In this document: piece after piece, positions 38,481 through 47,972 of the stretch | How the letters are laid out: the number at the start of each line of letters is the position of its first letter | How positions within the stretch are numbered: position 1 is the first letter of the stretch | From: DASUAS01 sp963756895 | Lineage (GTDB): Bacteria; Actinomycetota; Acidimicrobiia; IMCC26256; DASPTH01 | NCBI GenBank assembly: GCA_963756895.1 | Contig: CAVWPI010000001.1 | Location: 62,001-126,000, forward strand | Reading direction: 5' to 3' | DNA length: 64,000 bases | The notes under the pieces: generated by a model | Seen by the model: only the letters and a program-made list of their open reading frames with translations | What the model was told of the DNA's origin: nothing | The model's database searches: none | Translations under genes and position numbers: made by a program

Positions 38481-39518
38481 ATGAGAACACTCGCGTCGCG
38501 TCGGATCGCCCGCGCCGCGGCCCGCGCCGACGCGCTCGTGGCCGAGGGCCGGGTGCTCGATGCCGTCGACCTGCTGACCGAGGCCGACCGCAGCGCGCAC
38601 GACCCCGAGCTCGAGCGTCGGCTCGTCCCGCTCCGGCACGAGGCCTACTGGGAGCTGCCGCGCCCGTCGACCGACTCCCCGTGGCCCGTCATCGCGCCCG
38701 GCGACGACCTCGTCGCTGCGGGTCTGCCCGTCGTCGCTCCCGAGGATCTCACCCCCGAGGCGATCAGCACCGGCATCGCGCGGCACGGGTGCCTGCACGT
38801 GCGCCGGCTCGTCCCCGAGGCGCGCGTGGAGCGCCTCGTCGACGGCATCGATCGCGCCATGGCCGGCTTCGACGCGCACGCGACCGGCGAGAGCGTCGAG
38901 CGGACGACGCCGTGGTTCGAGCCGTTCACACCGCGCAAGGAGTACTCGGTGGGCGTCAAGCGCTCGTGGGTGCGCGACGCCGGTGGGGTGTGGACGGCCG
39001 ACTCGCCCCGCGTGCTCGCCGACCTCATCGACACCCTCCAGGCGGTCGGGCTCGCGCCGCTCATCACCGCCTACCTGGGTGAGCGCCCCGTGCTCTCGGT
39101 GAACAAGTGCACGCTCCGGCGCGTCGGGGTCGAGCCCGGGGACGCGAACTGGCACCAGGACGGCGCGTTCCTCGGCAAGGGCATCCGCAGCCTGAACGTC
39201 TGGATGTCGCTCTCGCACTGCGGCGTCGACGCCCCCGGCCTCGATGTCGTGCCGCGCCGCTTCGAGGAGGTGCTCGAAACCGGTACCGATGGCGCGATCT
39301 TCCCCTGGACCGTCGGCCCGGGCCTGATCGACCGCGTGTCCGAAGGAGCCCCGGTGTGCCGGCCGGTCTTCGAACCGGGCGACGTCCTCCTCTTCGACGA
39401 CCTGTTCCTCCACCGGACCGCGGCCGACCCGACCATGACGCACCTGCGACACGCGATCGAGACGTGGTTCTTCGCGCCGTCGGCGTACCCGGATGGGCAG
39501 ATCCCGCTCGTCTTCTGA
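38481..39518 (+). CDS. PhyH-family dioxygenase, leader type, uninterrupted
   Basis: The 345-residue protein is the cleanest example of the local PhyH subfamily. The leader is ALVAEGRVLDAVDLLTEADR (residues 15-34). The double-stranded beta-helix follows, with ANWHQDGAFLGKGIRSLNVW (iron ligands near 225 and 227), LLFDDLFLHRTAADPTM (distal His near 311) and RHAIETWFFAPSAYPDGQ (2-oxoglutarate Arg region). It should use Fe(II), O2 and 2-oxoglutarate to hydroxylate, epimerise or desaturate a substrate, perhaps a sugar nucleotide or lipid-linked sugar given the setting. It stands divergent from the 37249 copy, suggesting an inverted duplication. Confidence 0.88.
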   Translation: MRTLASRRIARAAARADALVAEGRVLDAVDLLTEADRSAHDPELERRLVPLRHEAYWELPRPSTDSPWPVIAPGDDLVAAGLPVVAPEDLTPEAISTGIARHGCLHVRRLVPEARVERLVDGIDRAMAGFDAHATGESVERTTPWFEPFTPRKEYSVGVKRSWVRDAGGVWTADSPRVLADLIDTLQAVGLAPLITAYLGERPVLSVNKCTLRRVGVEPGDANWHQDGAFLGKGIRSLNVWMSLSHCGVDAPGLDVVPRRFEEVLETGTDGAIFPWTVGPGLIDRVSEGAPVCRPVFEPGDVLLFDDLFLHRTAADPTMTHLRHAIETWFFAPSAYPDGQIPLVF

Positions 39519-39542
39519 GACTCCTGGCCGGCGAGGTGCCGG

Positions 39543-41437
39543 TCAATGGTCGACGATCACGGAGACGGGCGCGCTCACGGTCTCGTCGCCGGTCTCGTCC
39601 GTCGCGGCGGCCGTGATCGTGTAGCGACCGTTCGGGAGTTGCGACGGGTCGAGCTGGTGGACCCAACCGAAGAGGCTCTTCGTCGCCCGGAAGGTCGTCA
39701 CGTCAGGATCGTCATCGCGCCGGAACCGGAAGTCGACCGTGGCGATCGAGACCGTGCCCGATGTCTCGGCGACCAGAGCAGTCGCCCCCGAGAGGCGAGC
39801 GTGGGGGAGGGGCTGGCGCATCGTGATCTCCACGGAGGCGACACGACACGCGCCCGGCGCGTCGACGATCCAGGGCCGGGTGCCCGGCGGCCCGGGTAAC
39901 CCGACGGTGGCGGTCGAGTCGGGCGGGAATCGTGCCGATCTCGGTGGCGGTCTCCTCGAAGCGCCGAAGCCGAACCGTGACGTCACGGGCACCCGCGCGA
40001 AGCACGACGGCGCGTTCCGCCACCGGTACCGGGCGCGCAACCGGAATGCAACGAGCTGACGCCGCGTTCGGAGTCGCGACGGGGCGAACGTCAGCGAGCG
40101 CGATGATCGACGCGTCGGCGTCCTTCGAGCGCGAGCCCGGTGGCGCGCCGTACTCGGCAACGAGATGTCGGTATTGCCCCGCAGACAGCGTCGCGAGCCC
40201 GCCGAGTCGCAGCGTCACGTCGTCCGGAACGACCGCCGGATCCAGGTTCCCGACGATCGTGTTGATCCGAACCAGCCGGTAGGAGTCCGCCAGCCCCTGC
40301 TGGTTGTCGAAGATGGCGCCGTGGTTCAACACGACCACGGCCGCGGCGAGCGCAACGCCTCCCGCGAGACCGGCCGGCCGATCGAGCAGTCGCCGGGTCG
40401 TCGGGCGCGCCGGCAGCGCCGGCAGGAACGCGAGCACGAGGAACGACGAGCCGATGAGGTCGTACCGAACGACGTCGGTGCCGACCACCACTCCGCGCGA
40501 GTACGCCACACCGACCCACCAGGCGACGAGTGCGACCGTCCACGCGATCTCGTGGCGGCAGGCTCGAACACCCTGGCGAAGCCGCCAGCAGAGCACCAGG
40601 ACGAACGCGATCCCGAGGAGGACGGCGAGCACACGATTGTCGAACACAAGACCTCGGAACGACGCTGCGATGCCGTCGAACACGAACTCGATCACCTGCG
40701 AGAGCGAATTGTCACCGCGACTACGGGTCGTCTGCGAGAGCAGCCACCACGTCGTCCAGCCTGCCAACGGCACGAGGACGGCGAGCCACCGCGACCGCGG
40801 CGCCGCGCGCCAGCAGGACATAGGTCAGGAGGCCGGCTCCGGCAGCGACGGCCAGACCTGCGGTGCACAACGCGAAGGCGAACGCCACCGCGAGTGAGAC
40901 GTCGGCGACCACGCCGTCCTTCGTCAGCAACCACACGCAGAGGATGATCGCGGTGAGCGCCAGGTAGTGGTCGAATGCCGAAGGGTTCACCACGAAGTTC
41001 GGGTACCACAGGAACGTGGCCCCCACGACCAAGGCGACGACGCTCCCGACGCGAGCGCGCACGGCGAGGAACAGCGCCACGGCGACGGCGGCGCCGCTGA
41101 CGACGCTGAGGAGCCGGAGCGGAAATGCCGTCTGGAAGCCGAACACGGTATAGAGCGAGTGGTAGAGCGCGATCGGCACGACGTTCAAGGTGTCGTTGTA
41201 CGGCTGGAAGTAGTCGCCGATCGACCCGCCCCGTTGCGCCAGACGCCAGTCGTCGGCGAGGAAGCCGAGGCTGTTCGCCTTCACGAGGTAGCACACGATG
41301 GTTCCGACGACGAGCAGCGCGAACGCGCCATCGGCCGACCAGGCCCACCGGTCGTGCCGGTCGTCGGGAGGCGGGCCAGGTCGTGTGCCTTCGACCATGA
41401 GCGGGCTCGAGGAGGACTTCGCTTTCTCTACGTTCAC
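39543..41437 (-). CDS. GT-C-like multi-pass membrane protein with soluble tail (two frameshifts)
   Basis: This is a paralog of the gene at 30295. After the first helix it has LGFLADDWRLAQRGGSIGDY (acidic first loop), then VVNPSAFDHYLALTAIILC and about ten helices, and ends in a beta-rich outer domain (SGTVSIATVDFRFRRDD, LPNGRYTITAAATDETGD). Frames shift near 40790-40800 and 39928-39935; removing one base at each gives about 630 residues. The beta domain resembles Ig-like or fibronectin-like modules and is longer than in the 30295 copy. GTG 41437 overlaps the stop of the GT2 gene as GTGA, so the two are coupled: a dolichol-phosphate-sugar synthase-like GT2 feeding a GT-C enzyme is a known arrangement. 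Confidence 0.75.
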
Positions 41438-42204
41438 GAGGTGCGGGCGCGCCGGTACGGGCGTCGACGCACGACCACGAGCTGCACCCACAAGTCGGCC
41501 AGTCCGCCGAAGCGTGCGGACGACGGCGCCCACCCGGAAGAATTCCGACGTGCCGTGGACGCGTCGGTAGTGATGCACGCCGACCTCGGTGAAGCGCGCG
41601 TCGACGTCCTGCAGCTTGCGCACCAGCTCGACGCAGATCACGCCCGTCGTGTGTACGAGCTCCACCTCGTCGAGCGTCGCCCGACGGATGAGCCGGAAGT
41701 CGCAGTCGACGTCACGGATCCGCAGCCCGAAGACGAACTTCACGAAGAGCCGGTACCGCGCCCGACCACCTCGCGCACGGGACCGTCGGCGCGCCGCAGC
41801 TTGTAACCCTGCACGACGTCGACGTTGTTGGACGCGTGCTGCACGAGCACCTCGAGCTCGGCGGCGTCGTACTGACCGTCGCCGTCGGTGTAGAAGACCC
41901 ACTGCTTCTTCGCCGCTTCGAAGCCGGACAGGAGGGCGCCGCCGTAGCCGCGGTTGCGGGAATGGGTGACCACCCGCAGCATCGGCTCCTCGGCGGCGAG
42001 CTCGGCCAGCACCGCGGCGGACCCGTCGGTCGACCCGTCGTTCACCACGATGACCTCGGCGTCGCACACGCCTGTCTTCTTCAGCGTGGCGACGGCAACG
42101 CGCACCATCTCGGCGATGGTGGCTTCGTCGTTGTAACACGGGAAGAAGACCGAGATGGTCTCGACCGCAGCGTTCCGGCTGACCTGCCGCCCGACCGCGT
42201 GCAT
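41434..42204 (-). CDS. Family 2 glycosyltransferase, polyprenyl-phosphate type (two frameshifts)
   Basis: ISVFFPCYNDEATIAEMVRV opens the GT-A fold. EVIVVNDGSTDGSAAVLAEL and VFYTDGDGQYDAAELEVLV carry the DxD-type metal motif of dolichol-phosphate-mannose-synthase-like enzymes, and IRDVDCDFRLIRRATLDEVE is the conserved acceptor region. Breaks occur near 41760 (one base missing) and at 41493-41500 (one extra); the corrected C-terminus WVQLVVVRRRPYRRARTS meets a TGA overlapping the next gene's GTG. About 255 residues. ATG 42204 is preferred because AGAGG lies eight bases before it; ATG 42258 is in frame. No membrane anchor is seen. Confidence 0.8.
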
Positions 42205-42314
42205 GGCGGATACCTCTGCCACCGGACGCCCCCCGACGTCGAAGATGGGCAGGATCATCGCACGGCGGGTCGAGCCGTGCTCAGAGGTGCGCCTGCCCGG
42301 GTGACCCGAACGCG

Positions 42315-45300
42315 TCACCGCACGCGCTTGAGGAACCCCTGCGGGTTGAAGGTCAGGCCCGCCCGCTCGAGGTCGAGGTCCGGAACGAAGTCGTCGCGAG
42401 CGGCGAGGGACTGCCGGGCTGCTTCGAACGGCCCCGGGCCGAAGCTGGGCCACACCGGGTGACCGTTGACGATCGTCTCCTCCATCACGACGTACGACCC
42501 CGGCGGGACCAGGGGCGCATAGAGGGCGAATTCCGCCATCATGCGCTGGCGGTTGCCGCGCGAGCCGAGCACGACGAGCGCGTTCGGGGGCTCGCCGACG
42601 TGCTCCCGTACCCGTTGCGCGGTGCCGGCATGGGTCGGGTGACCGGCGAGGTAGGTGATCCGCGGGTGCCTCGGCAGGTCGTCGCCCGGATCCTCGTCGA
42701 TCGACAGCACCTGGCCGGCACCGAGCAGCTCGCAGATCGACGCGAGGAACATCGCCCGGCCGCCGGCGCCGGTCCCGGTCTCCACGATCCACTCGGGACG
42801 GAGGCGCGAGATCAGCTCCTGGTAGGCGATGAGGTCGGTCGCGGGCCGGGCCACCGGTCGCCCGAGCCACGTGGTGTCCTGCCAGGCGTGACTGTGCCAG
42901 AACGCGTCGACGAACTCCGCCTTGAGGTCGTCGGGGATCGGCACCGCCTGGGGGGAGAGACCCTCCGGATCGGGGAGCCCGGCCTTGAACCGGTTCGGGA
43001 TCGCCCGCCGGCGCGGCTTCGTGCGTGCGGCTCGTGGCGGCATGCTGCCCACGAAGTGCAACATGCCGTTCGGGCCGCGGAAGGGGCGGCCCCGGACCTC
43101 GGCGTACTGCTCCGCGTAGCTCACGAGGCGGCGACGCCGCTCGTCGGCATCCGCCACGTTGGTCGTCGTGCCGCCGTGCACCTGGTGGAACGAGCCCTCG
43201 CCCATCATCGTGGCCAGCGTGACCCCGGGCGTCGACGCCAGCCGCTCGAAGAGCTCGAGGTTCGCGTAGCCGCCGCCGGGCACCGAGAAGCCCTCGTCGA
43301 AGGCGCCGACCTGCTCGAGCGTCCGTCGCGGCACGAAGACGCAATTGCTCTCCCAGATGCCGTCGAACCAGTCGCGATCGCCGATGAAGTGGCCGACGTC
43401 GAAGAGCCGGTAGCCGTCGACGGGCCACTCGATCTCCGCGAACAGGCGGTCTTCGAACTCGCGGTCGTAGCCGAGCCGTTCCACCTCGCCCTGCTGGCCC
43501 GGACCCACGTACCACTGCTGGGTGGCCACGATGGCCGGTGCGTAGGTGGCGAGTCCGGCCATCCCGTAGCGGAGGACGCCCGGTGTGAGGACGTGCGCGC
43601 CGTCGATCATGAGCGCGAACGCGTCACCAGTGCCGAGGGCGACACCGCGGTTGAGCGCGTGGACCGGCGACGGTGTCGCCTCACCTTCGAGGTCGACGTA
43701 GCGGAACTCGGGACCGAACCCGCGGACGAAGTCCTCGCCCAGCTTCTGGTCCTGGTCCGATCCGTTCTCGAGGACGATGACCTCGTAGTCGAGTTCGTCG
43801 ACGCCACGCTGGTACGCGCGCGACAACGACTGCAGCGTGCGCTCCGCTTCGCGTCGCATGTTGTAGACGGCGACGACCACCGACAGGTCTTTGTGCGTCG
43901 AGCGCGTCGTAGCCGGGAACGCCACGCGCGCGAGGGACACCGGGCGTTTGCGTTCGGCGGGCTCGGACCGAGTCCCAGGCTCGGCTTTCCGCCAGTAGAC
44001 CGCCGCCCCGTCGACACGCTCCAGCGGCTCGGCGACGTGTCGCCGGCCCCGGAACTCCTCGACCGCACGTGCCACCGTCGGCGTCGAGAACCCGTCCACG
44101 ACCACGATGCCACCGACCGCGACCTTGTCGTACAGCGCGTCGAGCGCTTGGCCGAGCGCGCCCTCGAGGTCGTCGCCGATGCGCAGCAACGCGATCCCGT
44201 CGATCGGGGCATCGACCAGGGTGTGCGCCGGCGGGCCCTGTAGGAACCGGACCTCGTCGTCGAGCAGCCCGAAGCGCGCAAACGCTTCGCGCACGTTGTT
44301 CAGGTCGGCGAACCCGGCGGCGGTCGCGTCGCCGTCATCCGATGACCGCGCACGGAACGTGTCGACGACCCAGACCTGGCGGGCGTGCAGCTCGTGCGCG
44401 GCGAGAAACCCACGCAGGAAGACGGCCCCTCCGCCGCGTCCGGTCCCGCACTCGACCAGGTCGCCCGGGACGGCCTCGTCGACGATCGTCTCGAGGCACC
44501 GCTGGAGGTGGTCGAGACGGACGCGCCCCATCGTGGCGTACGCGTAGCCGGGCGCCTCGTCCGGTCCCGCGGTCGTACCCGCACGCTGTGCGTTCTCCAG
44601 GCGCCGTCGTGCCTCGTGTTGGCGGCGCGTCGGGTCGCGGAGGATCGCCGGGTCGGCCGGGGTGCCGCGTTCGAGGCACCGCGCGAGGTAGTCGATCCGC
44701 AGCTCGTTCTCCAGGTACTGCTCGTCGAGCAGCGCGCCCTTGAGCAGGTCGAGGTACCGCTCGGCCGCCCGCGCCAGCTTCTGCTCGTGCTGCGACTCGG
44801 TCGAGTGCTGGTACACCATTCCCTCGAGTCGGATCTCCTCGCCGAGCTCCAGGAGCTGCCGACCCTTGCCCTCGACCTCGAGTCGGTCGAACAGCTCGAC
44901 GAGCTCCGGCGAGCGTGCGAGCCGTTCCTCGTCGGCGACGAGCGCAAGGCCGAAGTAGAGCGGGAGCACCACGCGCCGCAGGGGCCGGTCGTGTTCGGCG
45001 ACGAAGTCGTCGAGCGCGGTCATGACACCGTTCCGGGCTCCGCCTTCGCGGGTGGCGTTGTACATCGTGTAGTTGAGCCCGCCCCCGGCGAGCACCAGCC
45101 CGGGCTTGTCCCGCTTCATGCCGCGTTGCGCGTACTTCTTGCGGAACTCCGCCGGGATCTGTTCCGGTGCGTAGTAGAGGTCGCGCCGCCCGTACGGCCA
45201 GCACACGTCGTGCATGATCAGCAGCGGGAGCGGCGCGCCGGCATCCCGAGCCGTCGCCGCCAGCAGCTTCAGCTCGTTGTAGACGGTGTACCAGTTGTGG

Positions 45301-45575
45301 TCACCGTCGACCAGGGCTGCATCCATCGCGGGAAGATGCGGCAGCACGTTGAGGCTGAGGTCGCGGTGGAGCGTGTAGCGGCCGGGGAACTTGTCTTGGT
45401 GCTCGGTGGGATCGAACGCCGGTGCCGGATCGATCACGTGCACCTCGGCGTCGGGGCCGAGGTGATCGAGCATCAGCACGGTCGTCTCGCCGCGGAGCGC
45501 GCCGATCTCGACGACACGCTTGGCCGCGATGGCGTCGAGGGCCGGAGCGATGACGATCTCCCAGAAGGGGAACAT
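42315..45575 (-). CDS. Four-domain protein: methyltransferase, TylF, GT2, CmcI (uninterrupted)
   Basis: A single open frame of 1086 residues starts at ATG 45575 behind AAAGGAG. Domain 1 (about 1-290): RVVEIGALRGETTVLMLDHL and ALVDGDHNWYTVYNELKLL, a SAM methyltransferase. Domain 2 (about 345-550): DLVECGTGRGGGAVFLRGFL, TylF-like. Domain 3 (about 560-845): LSVVVAVYNMRREAERTLQS, FALMIDGAHVLTPGVLRYG and GEGSFHQVHGGTTTN, family 2 glycosyltransferase. Domain 4 (about 880-1086): EWIVETGTGAGGRAMFLASI, CmcI-like. The intact frame shows the domain order is real. The 26900 copy matches over its whole length, ending SLTFNPGGFLKRVR against GLTFNPQGFLKRVR. I infer a glycosyltransferase that O-methylates its product. 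CmcI hydroxylase activity is less likely, because the SAM-type fold is what the sequence shows. Confidence 0.9.
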   Translation of the reverse strand: MFPFWEIVIAPALDAIAAKRVVEIGALRGETTVLMLDHLGPDAEVHVIDPAPAFDPTEHQDKFPGRYTLHRDLSLNVLPHLPAMDAALVDGDHNWYTVYNELKLLAATARDAGAPLPLLIMHDVCWPYGRRDLYYAPEQIPAEFRKKYAQRGMKRDKPGLVLAGGGLNYTMYNATREGGARNGVMTALDDFVAEHDRPLRRVVLPLYFGLALVADEERLARSPELVELFDRLEVEGKGRQLLELGEEIRLEGMVYQHSTESQHEQKLARAAERYLDLLKGALLDEQYLENELRIDYLARCLERGTPADPAILRDPTRRQHEARRRLENAQRAGTTAGPDEAPGYAYATMGRVRLDHLQRCLETIVDEAVPGDLVECGTGRGGGAVFLRGFLAAHELHARQVWVVDTFRARSSDDGDATAAGFADLNNVREAFARFGLLDDEVRFLQGPPAHTLVDAPIDGIALLRIGDDLEGALGQALDALYDKVAVGGIVVVDGFSTPTVARAVEEFRGRRHVAEPLERVDGAAVYWRKAEPGTRSEPAERKRPVSLARVAFPATTRSTHKDLSVVVAVYNMRREAERTLQSLSRAYQRGVDELDYEVIVLENGSDQDQKLGEDFVRGFGPEFRYVDLEGEATPSPVHALNRGVALGTGDAFALMIDGAHVLTPGVLRYGMAGLATYAPAIVATQQWYVGPGQQGEVERLGYDREFEDRLFAEIEWPVDGYRLFDVGHFIGDRDWFDGIWESNCVFVPRRTLEQVGAFDEGFSVPGGGYANLELFERLASTPGVTLATMMGEGSFHQVHGGTTTNVADADERRRRLVSYAEQYAEVRGRPFRGPNGMLHFVGSMPPRAARTKPRRRAIPNRFKAGLPDPEGLSPQAVPIPDDLKAEFVDAFWHSHAWQDTTWLGRPVARPATDLIAYQELISRLRPEWIVETGTGAGGRAMFLASICELLGAGQVLSIDEDPGDDLPRHPRITYLAGHPTHAGTAQRVREHVGEPPNALVVLGSRGNRQRMMAEFALYAPLVPPGSYVVMEETIVNGHPVWPSFGPGPFEAARQSLAARDDFVPDLDLERAGLTFNPQGFLKRVR

Positions 45576-45705
45576 GACGGTGCGCAGATCTCCTTTCGAC
45601 GGCGCTCGCAGCCCGACCGGTCACCGGTGCAACCGCGCTCACGATCGCACGGCACCAGGTTCCGGGCAACCTGACCGCTGCCGAGACGGTCCGCTTGGTG
45701 TTCGA

Positions 45706-45711
45706 TACGAT
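45706..45711 (+). promoter_or_regulatory. Minus-10 box of the SBBP propeller gene
   Basis: TACGAT within TTCGATACGATG would place the transcript start near 45718, only seven bases before ATG 45725. That favours 45725 over the in-frame ATG 45710. Confidence 0.4.
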
Positions 45712-45724
45712 GCCAGCTTCTCCG

Positions 45725-47972
45725 ATGACGCACCGAAATGCAGTACGGACACTCCTGTTCGCGGTCCCCGTCGTGTTGGCCCTGACGACGTTCGCCGCGA
45801 CTGGTTCCGCGCAGGGCGCGACGCCACGGGCTGATTCGACGACCACCACCGCGCCGGCGCAGGTGTGTCCCGTGGGCGAGCCCTCCCGGGAGGCGCAGGT
45901 GTCGTTCGAACGCCCGCTGCCGACCCCGACCCCGACCCCGACCCGGCCTGCACCCGAGCGGCCGGCGACGCTGGTGGCGTCCAACCGGTCCGACCAGCTG
46001 CCGGTCTCGTTCGTCACGAACGCAGGACAGACCGACGCCCGGGTGCGCTATCTCGCGCAGGGTGACGGCTTCGCGTACTCGTTCGACGGCGGGGGAGCGC
46101 TGCTGGCGTTCCGGGAGGGAACCCGCACGCAGGTGATCAGCCTGCGCCCGGTCGACGCCAGCCCCGCCGCCACGCTCGAGGCGCGCGGCGCGGCGCCGAC
46201 GACGGTGAGCTACTTCCGGGGTTCTGCCCGCTACACCGATCTGACGGCGTACGACGAGGTCGTCTACCGCGACCTCTGGCCGGGCATCGACCTGACCTTC
46301 CAGGGTCGCGGGAACAGGCTGAAGTACGAGTTCCACGTCGCACCCGGCGCGGATCCGTCCCGGATCCGCATGGCGTACGACGGCGCCCGGGACGTCTCGC
46401 TGGGACCGGACGGTGCGCTGCAACTCGACACCGTGCTCGGCACGCTCCGCGATCCCGAGCCACGCAGCTCGCAGGTGATCGACGGCGCCGAGGTCACGGT
46501 CCCGAGCCGCTTCGTGCTCGACCGCGCCACGCAGTCGTTCGGCTTCGCTCTCCCGTCGTACGACCGCGAGCGCGCGCTCGTCATCGATCCCGGTCCCGGG
46601 TACTCGACCCTCATCGGCGGCTCCTCGAACGACTTCGGCATCGACATCGCCGTCGACCGGGCGGGCAACGCCTACGTCAGTGGCCAGACCATCTCCCCCG
46701 ACTTCCCGACGACGCCCGGCGCGTACGACGGCACGCACGGCGGCGCCGCCGATGCGTTCGTGGCGAAGCTCGACGCCTCGGGCTCAAAGCTCGTGTACGC
46801 GACCTACCTCGGTGGAAGCGGGGCCGAGGCCGCGCTCTCCATCGCGGTCGACGACGCGGGCCGCGGCGTACGTGAGCGGTGGCAGTGCGTCGCCCGACTT
46901 CCCGACCACGCCCGGTGCGTTCAGCCGGACGCACAAACGCAACGAAGACGCCTGGGTCGCCAAGCTGAGCGCGAACGGCTCTCGTCTCGTGTACTCGACG
47001 CTGCTCCCGGGCAACGAGGTCGCCGGTGACTTCGGTGCTGCCATCGCAGTCGACGACACCGGTCACGCGTACGTCGCGGGCGGCACCGGATCCCCCGACT
47101 TCCCGTCGACGCCGAAGAGCTACGACACCACGCACAACGGCGAGGTCAACCGGCTCGATGCCTTCGTCGTGAAGCTGAAGCCCGACGGCTCCGGCCTCGA
47201 GTTCGCCACCCGCATCGGCGGTGCGTGCAACGACGCGATCACCGGGATCGTGCTCGACGACGACAACCGGGTCTTCGTCACGGGAAGCACCGTGTCGGAC
47301 GACTTCCCGACCACGGCGAAGGCGTACGACCGCGTGCGCCGGGGCGACGAGGACGTCTTCGTGTCCGAGCTCTCGGCCGACGGTCGCAGGCTGCTCGCAT
47401 CGACCTACCTCGGCGGCACGGGGCTGGACTGGGCGCAGGGGATCGCCCTCGGCGAGGCCGGTGACGTGACCGTCACCGGGTGGACGAAGTCCGGCGACTT
47501 CCCGACGACTCGGCGCGCGTTCGACCGCCACTACCACGGTGGCGAGGACGCCTTCGTCGCGCGACTGGGCGCCGGGGGTTCCCGGCTCGTCTACTCCACC
47601 TACCTCGGCGGTGCGGGGAACGACCGCGGCCGCGGCGTCGTCGTCGACACCGCCGGGAACGCGTACGTCACCGGCGCGACGTCCTCCGCCGAGTTCCCGA
47701 CCACACGGGACGCGCGCACCGCGAAGCACGTCGGCGATCAGGACGCCTTCGTCACCAAGCTGAACCCGACCGGCTCTCGGCTCGGCTACTCGACGTTCAT
47801 CGGCGGCACCGCGCTCGACTTCGGCCGCGCCATCGCCATCGACGCCGATCGGAACGTGTACGTCACCGGACGAACGGAGTCCGCCGACTTCCCGGCGACG
47901 GTGGACCCGCTCGGCACGTCATCGGGAAACCGGGAGGCCTTCGTCGTGAAGCTGGACCGCCATGGCCGCTGA
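45725..47972 (+). CDS. Secreted SBBP-repeat beta-propeller protein (frameshifted at 46861)
   Basis: The signal peptide is LLFAVPVVLALTTFAATGSAQGA (only its core is quoted in parts here: LLFAVPVVLALTTFAATG, then SAQGA). A Pro-Thr linker and an N-terminal domain of about 220 residues follow (SFVTNAGQTDARVRYLAQG, VVYRDLWPGIDLTFQGRGN), as in DUF7948-type proteins. Then come seven SBBP repeats of 55-65 residues with the pattern YLGG, NAYVTG, DFPTT and DAFVAKL, enough for a seven-bladed propeller. One extra C at 46861-46862 breaks repeat 2; removing it gives VDDAGAAYVSGGSASPDFPT. About 748 residues. The stop lies 11 bases inside the following sulfatase gene. A role in binding extracellular glycan or partner proteins is inferred. 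Confidence 0.82.
45921..45944 (+). repeat. Short CCGACC-type tandem repeat coding a Pro-Thr linker
   Basis: Four near-perfect six-base units encode alternating Pro and Thr between the signal peptide and first domain of the SBBP protein. Its length may vary between strains. Confidence 0.6.
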
